Positions 1-6,688 are shown, numbered from the stretch's first letter. The stretch: DNA of 11,361 nucleotides from Neptuniibacter sp. (GCA_030149405.1 JASBRM010000059.1:1-11361), one strand, 5' to 3'. Program-made: numbers and translations. The notes: generated by a model from the sequence alone, not told the origin.

Positions 1-64
1 CAATTTCGGAGTAACCGCGTTTCAGCAACTGCTTCAGCTGATTTTTTAGATTGTTTTCTGTCAT
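1..64 (-). CDS. N-terminus of an unidentified protein, cut by the window edge
   Basis: An ATG at 64 on the minus strand opens a frame that stays open for 21 codons to the window edge. It begins MTENNLKNQLKQLLKRGYSE. A Shine-Dalgarno-like GAGG (positions 77-74) lies 9 nt upstream of the ATG, which is what supports a real start. The visible part is a basic, glutamine-rich, probably helical segment, too short to assign to a family. It lies downstream of ppk2 on the same strand, 67 nt after its stop. The gap holds an AT-rich inverted repeat (93-99 against 108-114) but no clear terminator, so read-through from ppk2 is possible. No function is proposed. Confidence 0.5.
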   Translation of the reverse strand, partial: MTENNLKNQLKQLLKRGYSEI

Positions 65-131
65 TTTTATTAACCTCATTTTTATCTGAAGCTAATAATG
101 CACGCGAATTATTACATTAGTGTTTCGTTAA

Positions 132-962
132 CTAGTCCCCGTTTGGTCTAATGCCCAACGCTTTATAGGCTGCTTTAGTGACTTTAGGATCCAGTTCCGG
201 GGGATCAATATCCACGCCCTCAGCCAGTGATTGCACCACGGTTTTTAACACCTCAATACGAGCGAACCATTTATGGTTGCCGGGAATAATCTGCCAGGGC
301 GCGGCTTCTGTCGACGTGTACTCAAACATCTGATCCGTTGCTTCTTTGTATTCATCCCACTTGCCACGGTTACGAATATCCTCTGTGGTCAGCTTCCAGC
401 GCTTAACCGGGTTATTCAGTCGTTCCTGAAACCGCTTAAGCTGTTCATCCGGGGAGATATGCATAAAGATCTTGATGATCCGGGCACCGTCATCAATCAG
501 GCTGCGTTCAAATTCATTGATCTCCTGATAAGCGCGCTGCCACTCACTCTCATCCGCAAAGCCCTCAATCCGTTCAACCAGCACCCGGCCGTACCAGGAG
601 CGGTCAAAAATCGCGATGGTCCCCGCCTCAGGCAGCCGTGCCTGAAACCGATAGAGGTAATGTTTGCTCTGCTCTTTTGCGGTCGGTGCACTGATCGGAT
701 GAACCACGACACCACGCGGGTCGAGCCTTTCTGTAATACGCCGGATTGCTCCACCTTTACCGCTGGCATCCCAGCCCTCAAACACCACAATTGCTCTGCG
801 CTTCTGGTGAAAATACGCCTGCTGAACCTGAAGCATTTTCTTCTGCCACTTCTTGAGTTGTTTCAGGTAAGCATCTTTGTCATCGATGGTAGCGTCTTCA
901 AACTCAACTGAATCCAGCTGCGGGAATGGGTTCTGCAGAACAATCGGACTGGGTAGATACAT
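132..962 (-). CDS. ppk2: Polyphosphate kinase 2 family protein (single-domain)
   Basis: A cytoplasmic enzyme of the PPK2 P-loop kinase family, which transfers phosphate between inorganic polyphosphate and nucleotides. The 276-residue protein has a Walker A loop, EGWDASGKGG (residues 62-71), a Walker B block, IFDRSWYGRVLVER (118-131), and a lid region around RWKLTTEDIRNRGKW (188-202), all in the expected order. The length fits one PPK2 domain rather than the fused two-domain enzymes. The wording around the motifs resembles polyphosphate:AMP phosphotransferase-type sequences, so activity on nucleoside monophosphates is possible, but the class cannot be fixed by eye. The start is well supported: GAGGAG sits 7 nt upstream of the ATG. 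The gene follows the 91-residue ORF on the same strand after 77 nt and may share its transcript. Family assignment is firm; substrate preference is inference. Confidence 0.93.
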   Translation of the reverse strand: MYLPSPIVLQNPFPQLDSVEFEDATIDDKDAYLKQLKKWQKKMLQVQQAYFHQKRRAIVVFEGWDASGKGGAIRRITERLDPRGVVVHPISAPTAKEQSKHYLYRFQARLPEAGTIAIFDRSWYGRVLVERIEGFADESEWQRAYQEINEFERSLIDDGARIIKIFMHISPDEQLKRFQERLNNPVKRWKLTTEDIRNRGKWDEYKEATDQMFEYTSTEAAPWQIIPGNHKWFARIEVLKTVVQSLAEGVDIDPPELDPKVTKAAYKALGIRPNGD

Positions 963-988
963 AGCAAACTCCTCAGGTACATCCTTTG

Positions 989-1017
989 AGCATAAGCAGA
1001 GAATCTAAAAGGAGCAA
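989..1017 (-). promoter_or_regulatory. Possible sigma-70 promoter for ppk2
   Basis: On the minus strand, TTGCTC (1017-1012) and TATGCT (994-989) are separated by 17 bp, and the -10 lies 26 bp upstream of the ppk2 start. Each hexamer matches consensus only partly (four of six), so this is a weak candidate. Confidence 0.25.
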
Positions 1018-1039
1018 TTCGGATCGACCAATAGTTGAG

Positions 1040-1315
1040 TCAGGTCATCGAACTGTTATCAGTCGCCATAGACACCAGCGAGCTGTAAAGCTGGATCAGA
1101 TTCCCCAGAGCCACATGGCTTTCCGGGTGGTTGATGGAACAGGAATTCAGGTTCTGAATCGCCTTCTGAAACTGCAACAGGAAATCTATATCCGCTTCAG
1201 TGGGCGGTTCGTTGTTATCCAAACGGGTTTTCAGGTCGTACGCGTGGGGCAGCAGCCGCTTCTCTATATCAAGCAGACAGATATCGAAGGTGTGTCCCGT
1301 GTTTGAAATAGGCAT
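1040..1315 (-). CDS. Small conserved-looking protein of unknown function (91 aa)
   Basis: I do not recognise this 91-residue protein. It begins MPISNTGHTFDICLLDIEKR and is predicted soluble, with helical stretches of alternating acidic and hydrophobic residues (about 15-55) and a short polar tail. There is no signal peptide, membrane segment or metal motif. It is probably a real gene: AAGGTG lies 6 nt before the ATG, base composition is like its ppk2 neighbour, and it is on the same strand 77 nt upstream of ppk2, so the two could be co-transcribed. A plus-strand frame overlapping it (986-1306) has no ribosome-binding site and arginine/glutamine-rich content typical of a shadow. Whether it belongs to the ancestral chromosome or to the neighbouring insert is unclear. 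The insert most simply begins between its start and the NACHT gene. Confidence 0.65.
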   Translation of the reverse strand: MPISNTGHTFDICLLDIEKRLLPHAYDLKTRLDNNEPPTEADIDFLLQFQKAIQNLNSCSINHPESHVALGNLIQLYSSLVSMATDNSSMT

Positions 1316-1372
1316 GGGGTCACCTTTTTTTGGTGTTGTTCTTTTAAGGGTAGTTGATTGGGGGAGAGGGGT

Positions 1373-1406
1373 AAAAATAAGGCTACTTGGAGGTAGCCTT
1401 ATTTTT
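1373..1406 (-). terminator. Rho-independent terminator after the NACHT gene
   Basis: A perfect 14-bp stem (1373-1386 against 1393-1406) with a 6-nt loop has GGCTAC/GTAGCC at its inner end and A/T runs at its outer end. It lies 14 bp after the stop codon of the NACHT gene. Because A and T runs flank both sides, it could work in either direction. Confidence 0.85.
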
Positions 1407-1420
1407 ATTTATGTCGATAA

Positions 1421-3325
1421 TCAGCCTTTAGCTTTTAGTGGGCGTAGTCGAAGTAAGCTACTCTTCCTTTTAACTCTCTGATCAATCTCAATATAAATAG
1501 AGTTGTGAGTTAGCAACAGAAGTTTACTAATTTCAGTTATTTTCTCTTCACTTTTCCCTGATTCCTGTAAAAGCTTATTCACCGTTATTTTATAGGTATT
1601 ACCCTCTACCTCTGATGCTAATGGTTTAAGAACTCTATCAATTTTTTCCTTATCTGGTTCTGGGCCAAGGGGGATGGTAATAATTTGTGTTTTCAGATCC
1701 AAGATTAAATCTTCAAACCTTTCAATAAACCCTCTTGAATCTTCAGGTGTATAAAAAACTTCTTCGATCAGTAATGGGGTAGGGAAGCACGCTCTAGGTA
1801 AGGTAATTGTTTGTTCATGTTTTGAAATGCTGTATTTGAGTTCATTTTCAAAGGGGAGTAGGTTCGAATTTTCAAGTGTAATGCCTGCAAATTCGGCACC
1901 CATTCCACATTTTTCAAATGCTCTGAGAACAAAGTGCTTTTCAAATGTATGTAAATTAATGGCGCTCAGAAATATTAATAGTTGATCTAAATATTCAGAA
2001 CTAGAAAATAACTGTATTAAATCATCAAATAGAGGTTCAACTGATTCAGTTGGAATTGAATGGCTTAAGAAATGAGCAGCATGATATTCCTGAATTGAGC
2101 GATGGGCAAATACGTATGTTTCATGGCCATCTTTCATTACGAGACAAGTAACATCAATTATGTCATCAATGATTTTGTCGAGCTCATCATTTCCCATTTC
2201 GAAATATTCTAAGGCTTCTCCAAAGTAACTGGATAAAGATGTGCGATCAAAAACAGTGTCTTCATTTATAAAACTGTAATAGCAGAAAGCAGAAAAAAGT
2301 TCTTCCATTCTACTTTGTGCTACAGATGACTTTTTGGGTCTGTCCAGGTTTTTTAGTAAGTCATGCCTTGAAAACATAAGATTAAACAATTGCTTATAGA
2401 ATCCAGTTGCGTTTTTGGGTACATATTCCCAATGAGGCTGGGTTACGCAAAATAGGAAAACTAGAATCGGACTTATCAGCGTTTCTTGAATGCTTGGGTC
2501 CTGTTTCAAGCATTCAAAGAGTTGTTGCCTTTTTTCTGCGTTTGTTTCAACTTTCTCTATTATTTGTGAGATATCGTCCTTTTCTAGAGGTAGGACTTCC
2601 ATGTTCGAAAAATTAGGCGCCCTACAAATTTCAGTATCCAGCCTGGAAGTTGTAATGACTTTTGCGTGGTATCTCACATAGATATTTTTAATTAGTTCTA
2701 GGGTTCGATTCCTTAAATCGAAGGGGACTTCATCAAAACCATCCAGTAGCAGGATTGCTCTTCTGCTTTGTAGTATGTAGGAAATATCTTCCTCTGTTAC
2801 AGAGAAACCAAGCTCTTGGAACTGCTTCAGGATGTAGTTTTCTATCGTATGATCACGAAGCCTACTGAGTTCAATGAAAATCGGTAATGTTTTGCCTTCT
2901 TTGAGTTCTTCCCAAAATAACTTACGTAGGATGGTGCTTTTCCCTTGGCCAGCATTGCCAATAATATTAATTGGAAGTTGGGGGTGTAGGCGAAAACCGT
3001 CTCTTATAACGGTTATATCAGTTGCACTTTTTCTTGTTAGTTTTAGAGGCGTATATATTGCGTCAATGTGTGTATCGACTTCAGGCGTACTTATTGTTCT
3101 GACATGTACAATTTCCTTAGCGAGCCTGTCGTAATATGTTAAAGCTCCAGAGTCAGTTGTTAGTTGATTAAGAAAGTCCTTACCTGATTCAGTTCCTTTC
3201 TTCCATTCATGATTAAGAATCTTTCCAATTGATTGTTTTATGAGCTCTTTGATAACTGTATTACCAGTTGTTGTAGCTGCATTAGCTAAATGATCCAATG
3301 AACTACTATCTAATCCGTCTATCAT
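1421..3325 (-). CDS. NACHT-domain STAND NTPase, candidate anti-phage defence protein
   Basis: This 634-residue protein carries a NACHT-type NTPase core. Visible parts are: a linker with IYTPLKL (90-96); Walker A, GNAGQGKST (123-131); a NACHT-style Walker B, ILLLDGFDE (191-199), with the extra acidic residues; a sensor strand, VITTSR (223-228); and a winged-helix-like block, FAHRSIQEYHAAHFL (406-420). The first ~100 residues match no effector domain I know. The C-terminal ~160 residues show no leucine-rich, TPR or WD repeats. Bacterial NACHT proteins (bNACHT) are established anti-phage proteins related to animal NLRs; a short C-terminal domain without repeats recalls the clade that carries SNaCT, but this is inference. 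An in-frame TGA lies 15 nt upstream of the ATG, so this is the first possible ATG; no good Shine-Dalgarno is seen. A hand count gives near 38% G+C, against more than 50% in neighbours, and an integrase remnant lies just upstream, both suggesting acquisition. Confidence 0.88.
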   Translation of the reverse strand: MIDGLDSSSLDHLANAATTTGNTVIKELIKQSIGKILNHEWKKGTESGKDFLNQLTTDSGALTYYDRLAKEIVHVRTISTPEVDTHIDAIYTPLKLTRKSATDITVIRDGFRLHPQLPINIIGNAGQGKSTILRKLFWEELKEGKTLPIFIELSRLRDHTIENYILKQFQELGFSVTEEDISYILQSRRAILLLDGFDEVPFDLRNRTLELIKNIYVRYHAKVITTSRLDTEICRAPNFSNMEVLPLEKDDISQIIEKVETNAEKRQQLFECLKQDPSIQETLISPILVFLFCVTQPHWEYVPKNATGFYKQLFNLMFSRHDLLKNLDRPKKSSVAQSRMEELFSAFCYYSFINEDTVFDRTSLSSYFGEALEYFEMGNDELDKIIDDIIDVTCLVMKDGHETYVFAHRSIQEYHAAHFLSHSIPTESVEPLFDDLIQLFSSSEYLDQLLIFLSAINLHTFEKHFVLRAFEKCGMGAEFAGITLENSNLLPFENELKYSISKHEQTITLPRACFPTPLLIEEVFYTPEDSRGFIERFEDLILDLKTQIITIPLGPEPDKEKIDRVLKPLASEVEGNTYKITVNKLLQESGKSEEKITEISKLLLLTHNSIYIEIDQRVKRKSSLLRLRPLKAKG

Positions 3326-3399
3326 TCCGTGTTCGACTCATATGTAAGGTGTTTTGCTCTAACATCACGGGTAAGTTGAAGTAATGTGGTTAGCTGTGG

Positions 3400-3611
3400 C
3401 TACCTATTACAAATCCAGCACCCGTAAACTTTTCGGATCATCCCTAATACTTGTGCCCCATCTTTTCTGCTAGCCAGAGAGGATTCGCCCCGCCAGAGAG
3501 TAACATTGACGCAAATGTATGCCTAGTTTGGTAAGGATTACGGTAGACAAGGTTTGCTGTTTTCAGAGCTGTTATCCAAACACGCTTACTTGGATAAATG
3601 GGGTCAGAGTT
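3400..3611 (-). pseudogene. Remnant of a tyrosine recombinase (integrase), C-terminal part
   Basis: On the minus strand the frame from about 3611 reads as the C-terminal catalytic region of a phage/island integrase, including RVWITALKTANLVYRNPYQ followed at once by TRHTFASMLLSGG and LAEKMGHK. The RH pair and the GHK histidine are active-site positions of this family. The frame stops at TAG (3446-3444) right after GHKY. One base out of frame, the text resumes as GMIRKVYGCWICNR and ends at 3400. The expected family text is GHK-x-W-GMI...VYG, so a one-base deletion plus a stop has cut off the catalytic tyrosine, whose codon lies at 3426-3424. Homology also fades upstream of about 3611, so the N-terminal two thirds are missing. 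The gene is dead and marks a past integration event beside ssrA. It probably belonged to the element that carries the NACHT gene. Confidence 0.8.
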
Positions 3612-3727
3612 GGTTTTCCTAGGCCCTAGCAGCCGAAGGCGTTCTAGCCACTCGTAGCGAAGCGTGCTGCCGTAAGGCAAAGCTGGCTCGGCTCGAACCC
3701 GCTACGCAGCTTCTCAAACACAGCATC
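3612..3727. repeat. Palindrome-rich non-coding stretch between integrase remnant and ssrA terminator
   Basis: No convincing gene is present here. The stretch holds several short inverted repeats: CGTAGCG (3653-3659) against CGCTACG (3701-3707), a TGCC-GTAA-GGCA hairpin (about 3669-3680), and GCCGAAGGC (about 3632-3640). It also contains TCGAACCCGC (3693-3702), a 10-base match to the T-arm of tmRNA at 3795-3804. It could be a REP-like dispersed element or a worn attachment-site region. Frames that cross it are arginine/serine-rich and look like shadows. Confidence 0.35.
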
Positions 3728-3776
3728 AATACAAAGAAAAAGGGCTGCCTTGTGGGCAGCCCTTTTTCTTTGTATT
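3728..3776 (-). terminator. Terminator of ssrA with a 22-bp perfect stem
   Basis: Positions 3728-3749 and 3755-3776 are perfectly complementary, giving a 22-bp stem with a 5-nt loop. The inner part is GGGCTGCC/GGCAGCCC and the outer part carries A-rich and T-rich runs. It starts immediately after the CCA end of tmRNA on the minus strand, as expected for the ssrA terminator. Confidence 0.9.
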
Positions 3777-4134
3777 TGGTGGAGATGGCGGGGGTCGAAC
3801 CCGCGTCCGTCAATCCTCCGCCTCAAGATCTACATGCTTAGGCTTCTCTATTGAGTTAACCCGTCGCGACCCGAGAGCCAGGGTGCTGTGGGCGAGCCTC
3901 TTTAAGTTTTAGCCGTTCAGCCTGAGACAAGGCTTCCGGGCGATTCTGTCTCGAATGACACCACGAACCGTCTAGTTACAGACACCTGAACGTGTGGCGT
4001 AGCAGACTTATGCTGCTAGAGCGTAGTTATCGTCGTTAGCAACTATAACTGTGTAGTAAGGGATTTACGTGATTCACTACACTCACGACATGCACCTAAG
4101 GTTTTGTAATCAGCGTCGAAGCCAAGTCATCCCC
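3777..4134 (-). ncRNA. ssrA: Transfer-messenger RNA (tmRNA)
   Basis: tmRNA rescues stalled ribosomes together with SmpB: it acts first as alanyl-tRNA, then as template for a degradation tag. On the minus strand the 5' end is GGGGATGACTTGGCTTCGAC (4134-4115). The 3' end closes with a T-arm GGGTTCGACCCCC and ATCTCCACCA. GGGGAT pairs with ATCTCC to form the acceptor stem. The tag frame (4040-4011, stop TAA at 4010-4008) encodes ANDDNYALAA, ending in the usual protease-recognised ALAA. The length is 358 nt. A TATAAT box lies 12 nt before the mature 5' end, so a short leader is probably trimmed by RNase P. The gene lies downstream of smpB on the same strand. Its 3' end faces the integrase remnant, in line with the common use of ssrA as an integration site. 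Confidence 0.97.
4008..4040 (-). other. tmRNA proteolysis tag reading frame
   Basis: The resume codon GCT (4040-4038) opens the tag ANDDNYALAA, ending with TAA. E. coli has ANDENYALAA; the D in place of E matches the Pseudomonas version. Confidence 0.92.
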
Positions 4135-4146
4135 AGATAGTGAGCC

Positions 4147-4152
4147 ATTATA
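4147..4152 (-). promoter_or_regulatory. -10 element of the ssrA promoter
   Basis: A perfect TATAAT on the minus strand lies 12 nt upstream of the mature tmRNA 5' end. No strong -35 is visible at 16-18 bp, the best being TTCTTA/TCTTAA. The position in the 47-bp smpB-ssrA gap makes it the likely ssrA promoter. Confidence 0.65.
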
Positions 4153-4181
4153 GCTCTATGACTGTGTTTTAAGAAGATAGT

Positions 4182-4655
4182 TTACTTTGCCGCCATCAAG
4201 CGTTGTTTCTGGCGAGCCCAGTCCTTGTCTTTATCGGCTGCACGTTTGTCATGTTGCTTCTTACCTTTAGCCAGTGCGATTTCGCACTTAATGCGGTTGC
4301 CTTTCCAATACAGGGCGAGCGGTACGCAGGTAAGGCCTTTGGCATTGATCGCGCTAATGATCTTGACCAGTTCACGGTGATTCAACAGCAGCTTACGCTG
4401 GCGTGTTGGATCTGCAACAACGTGGGTGCAGGCGGTTTTTAAAGGTGTGAAATGGGCACCGACCAACCAAGCTTCTCCTTTGTGAATATTCACATAGGCT
4501 TCTACCAGTTGGGCGCGACCTTCCCTCAGACTTTTTACTTCCCATCCAGTCAGCACAAGGCCCGCCTCAAACTTATCTTCAATGATAAATTCGTGACGTG
4601 CTTTTTTGTTTTGACAGATGGTATTGCCCGAAGGAGCTTTCTTCTTTTTAGCCAT
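4182..4655 (-). CDS. smpB: SsrA-binding protein SmpB
   Basis: SmpB binds the tRNA-like part of tmRNA, brings it to stalled ribosomes and places its C-terminal tail in the empty mRNA channel. The 157-residue protein is full length for the family and shows the usual blocks: [20 protein letters not shown] near the N-terminus, [19 protein letters not shown] (38-56), [11 protein letters not shown] (89-99) and [12 protein letters not shown] (127-138). These are followed by the basic tail [15 protein letters not shown]. The start [20 protein letters not shown] is the standard SmpB start. No Shine-Dalgarno precedes it, and a TATAAT box ends only 8 nt before the ATG, so the mRNA may have almost no leader. 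Its RNA partner ssrA lies 47 bp downstream on the same strand; the sodium symporter gene is divergent on the other side. Confidence 0.97.
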   Translation of the reverse strand: MAKKKKAPSGNTICQNKKARHEFIIEDKFEAGLVLTGWEVKSLREGRAQLVEAYVNIHKGEAWLVGAHFTPLKTACTHVVADPTRQRKLLLNHRELVKIISAINAKGLTCVPLALYWKGNRIKCEIALAKGKKQHDKRAADKDKDWARQKQRLMAAK

Positions 4656-4863
4656 GGCGGGCGATTATATAGTGCCGCCTGTGGCAAGGAAAGCTGATTT
4701 GTTGCTGTTTGGTAACCGGTCAGTTAGGTCTGAAGTCAGTTATGCTTGAATTTGAGTAGTTTCTAATATGTCGACTCTCATGTGAATGTCGTTGTGACTT
4801 TCTCGAGAACATGGAAAAATCTCAGTACTGAACAAAAGTTGAAGGCAGGTTAGGGTTTTTCTT
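4656..4863. other. Divergent intergenic region between smpB and the symporter gene
   Basis: This 208-bp gap must hold promoters for both directions. Apart from the smpB TATAAT box, I see no convincing -35/-10 pair, operator, terminator or small ORF with a ribosome-binding site. The strip before the symporter start has AGGTTAGGG as a possible Shine-Dalgarno region. Confidence 0.5.
4664..4669 (-). promoter_or_regulatory. -10 element very close to the smpB start
   Basis: TATAAT on the minus strand is followed by only CGCCCGCC before the ATG. Seventeen bp upstream is TTTCCT, a weak -35. Transcription from this box would start within about 0-2 nt of the start codon. Confidence 0.5.
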
Positions 4864-6228
4864 ATGCAGGAAACTTCATCTATTCATGGTGCCTGGGCAT
4901 CGCGTTGGATTTTCATTCTGGCAGCAACCGGCTCTGCGGTTGGCTTAGGTAACATCTGGAAGTTTCCTTATATCACCGGCGAAAACGGCGGTGGTGCCTT
5001 CGTACTGATCTATCTGTTCTGTATTCTGATTGTAGGTGTGCCGATCATGATGGCTGAGGTGCTGATCGGTCGTCGTGCTCGTCAAAGCCCGATCAATGCT
5101 ATGCGTGAGGTGGCGATTGAGTCGGGTCATTCCGGTAAATGGTCGGCTGTTGGCTGGATGGGAGTTCTGGCCGGTTTTATGATCTTCTCTTTTTATTCCG
5201 TAGTGGCAGGCTGGGTGTTGTATTACATCGCTGGCATGGGCACCGGTGACTTTATAGCCATTGGCAGTGACGATGCAGGCAAGGTCTTTAATAACCTGCT
5301 TGCAGATCGCGATACGCTGATTATCTGGCACAGTATTTTTGTAGTGATGGTGATGCTGGTCATCGCCGGTGGCGTGCAGAAAGGTCTGGAAAATGCGGTT
5401 AAGTTCCTGATGCCTGCACTGTTTGTGCTGTTGATAGTGCTGTTGGGTTATTCCATGCAGTCCGGTGGTTTTCAGCAGGGTTGGGGCTTTATGTTCCATT
5501 TTGATGCTTCGCAACTGAGCTGGGATGCGGTATTAACCGCATTGGGCCACTCCTTCTTTACCCTGTCTTTGGGTATGGGTGCGATCATGGCTTACGGTTC
5601 CTACATGCCGAAGAAAGCGTCCATTGGCAGTGCAGTGTTGACGATTGCTGCAATGGATACCTTGGTGGCGTTGATTGCGGGTCTGGCGATTTTCCCGATT
5701 GTGTTTGTTAACGGCATGGACCCGGGGGCAGGACCTGGTCTGATGTTTATCACGCTGCCGGTGGCGTTTGGGCAGATGCCGGGCGGTCAGATCTTTGGTT
5801 TCATCTTCTTCTTGCTTGTTGGCATTGCTGCCTGGACCTCTGCGATCTCTTTGATTGAGCCAGCAACCGCGTGGATGGTGGAGAAGTTTGGCTGGAAACG
5901 TTTGCCATCGTGTATCTTTCTGGGTGTGATTATCTGGATTCTGGGCGTGGCAGCGCTGGGTTCTTTCAACTTCCTTTCTGATGTGAAGCTGGCAGGATTC
6001 AATATCTTCGACTTTATGGATTTTGTCACTTCCAACATCATGCTGCCGTTGGGTGGCTTGTTTGTCGCGATTTTTGCCGGCTGGTTTATGAAGCGTTATG
6101 CGTCTGAGCATGAGTTGGCAATAAGCTCACCTACACTGTTCAATGCGTGGTATATTGTGCTCCGATTTATTGCACCGGTTGCAGTAGCTATTATCTTTAT
6201 TCTCAATTTGATCGAGAAACTGAAATAA
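4864..6228 (+). CDS. Sodium-dependent transporter of the NSS/SNF family (LeuT fold)
   Basis: An inner-membrane symporter that uses the sodium gradient, most likely to import an amino acid or related amine. The 454-residue length matches the 11-helix bacterial subgroup (Tyt1/MhsT-like). TM1 shows the unwound segment GSAVGLGNIWKFP (23-35), followed by NGGGAFVLIYLF (41-52), as in LeuT. TM6 carries FFTLSLGMGAIMAYGSYMPK (231-250), the substrate/Na+ helix pair. TM8 has WTSAISLIEP (324-333), whose T and S correspond to Na2-site ligands. A long run of hydrophobic helices fills the rest, with a charged cytoplasmic end near FMKRYASEHE (408-417). The substrate cannot be read from sequence. The gene is divergent from smpB and is followed after 19 bp by ratA, so it probably leads a transporter-ratA-ratB transcript. 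Family assignment is secure. Confidence 0.93.
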   Translation: MQETSSIHGAWASRWIFILAATGSAVGLGNIWKFPYITGENGGGAFVLIYLFCILIVGVPIMMAEVLIGRRARQSPINAMREVAIESGHSGKWSAVGWMGVLAGFMIFSFYSVVAGWVLYYIAGMGTGDFIAIGSDDAGKVFNNLLADRDTLIIWHSIFVVMVMLVIAGGVQKGLENAVKFLMPALFVLLIVLLGYSMQSGGFQQGWGFMFHFDASQLSWDAVLTALGHSFFTLSLGMGAIMAYGSYMPKKASIGSAVLTIAAMDTLVALIAGLAIFPIVFVNGMDPGAGPGLMFITLPVAFGQMPGGQIFGFIFFLLVGIAAWTSAISLIEPATAWMVEKFGWKRLPSCIFLGVIIWILGVAALGSFNFLSDVKLAGFNIFDFMDFVTSNIMLPLGGLFVAIFAGWFMKRYASEHELAISSPTLFNAWYIVLRFIAPVAVAIIFILNLIEKLK

Positions 6229-6247
6229 GCGGAGACGTTCCAACAGC

Positions 6248-6679
6248 ATGACTCAGGTAGATCGCAGTGCATTGGTTTTGCACACTGCAGAAGAAATGTT
6301 TGATTTAATAAATGATGTAGAGCGATATCCTGAGTTTCTGCCCTGGTGCGCCAAAACCGAAGTTGTCAGCAGAACGGATAAAGAGCTGGTGGCAACTCTG
6401 TTTTTATCCAAAGGCGGTCTGAATTATAGCTTCACTACCCGTAACCAACTGACTCGACCAACCCGAATGACTCTGGTGTTGGAAGAGGGGCCGTTCTCAA
6501 ATCTGGAAGGTGTCTGGGATTTTAAGGTTCTGAGTGATGAGGCCAGTAAAGTCAGCCTGAATCTGAATTTTGAGTTTTCCGGTAAAATTGCCTCGTTTGC
6601 GATGAGCAAAGTATTTAATCAGGTTGCCACCACGCTGGTGGATGCGTTCGTAGAGCGGGCTGATCAGGTGTACAGCTAA
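6248..6679 (+). CDS. ratA: RatA / Coq10-type START-domain protein
   Basis: A small SRPBCC (START-like) fold protein. In E. coli RatA was described as a toxin that binds the 50S subunit and blocks subunit joining; relatives of the Coq10 type bind ubiquinone and support respiration. Which role applies here is not decided by sequence. The 143 residues carry the family pattern: RSALVLHTAEEMFDLINDVE then RYPEFLPWC (residues 6-34), FTTRNQL (61-67), the EEGPFSNLEGVWDF block (79-92) and the C-terminal helix ending VERADQVYS. Length and both ends fit the family. It lies 19 bp after the symporter and 9 bp before ratB, the same pairing with ratB seen widely in gammaproteobacteria beside smpB. Confidence 0.93.
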   Translation: MTQVDRSALVLHTAEEMFDLINDVERYPEFLPWCAKTEVVSRTDKELVATLFLSKGGLNYSFTTRNQLTRPTRMTLVLEEGPFSNLEGVWDFKVLSDEASKVSLNLNFEFSGKIASFAMSKVFNQVATTLVDAFVERADQVYS

Positions 6680-6688
6680 GAGTTAATT

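Noticed and set aside
273..911. 212-residue plus-strand frame inside ppk2
   Set aside because: It is antisense to conserved PPK2 motifs and has no ribosome site.
3612..3680. N-terminal part (MPYGSTLRYEWLERLRLLG) of the open frame that contains the integrase remnant
   Set aside because: It lies in the palindrome-rich stretch and does not resemble an integrase; the frame is probably open by chance.
3690..3707. A tRNA gene fragment with a TTCGA T-loop
   Set aside because: The flanking bases do not pair into a T-stem and no acceptor, D-arm or anticodon arm is visible.
3619..3826. Two short minus-strand frames crossing the ssrA 3' end and its terminator
   Set aside because: They read through the tmRNA T-arm and the terminator stem, have arginine/serine-rich text and no ribosome site, so they are shadows of RNA and repeat sequence.
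4945..6111. Long minus-strand frames inside the sodium symporter gene
   Set aside because: They are His/Gln/Arg-rich antisense shadows of a well-recognised membrane protein.
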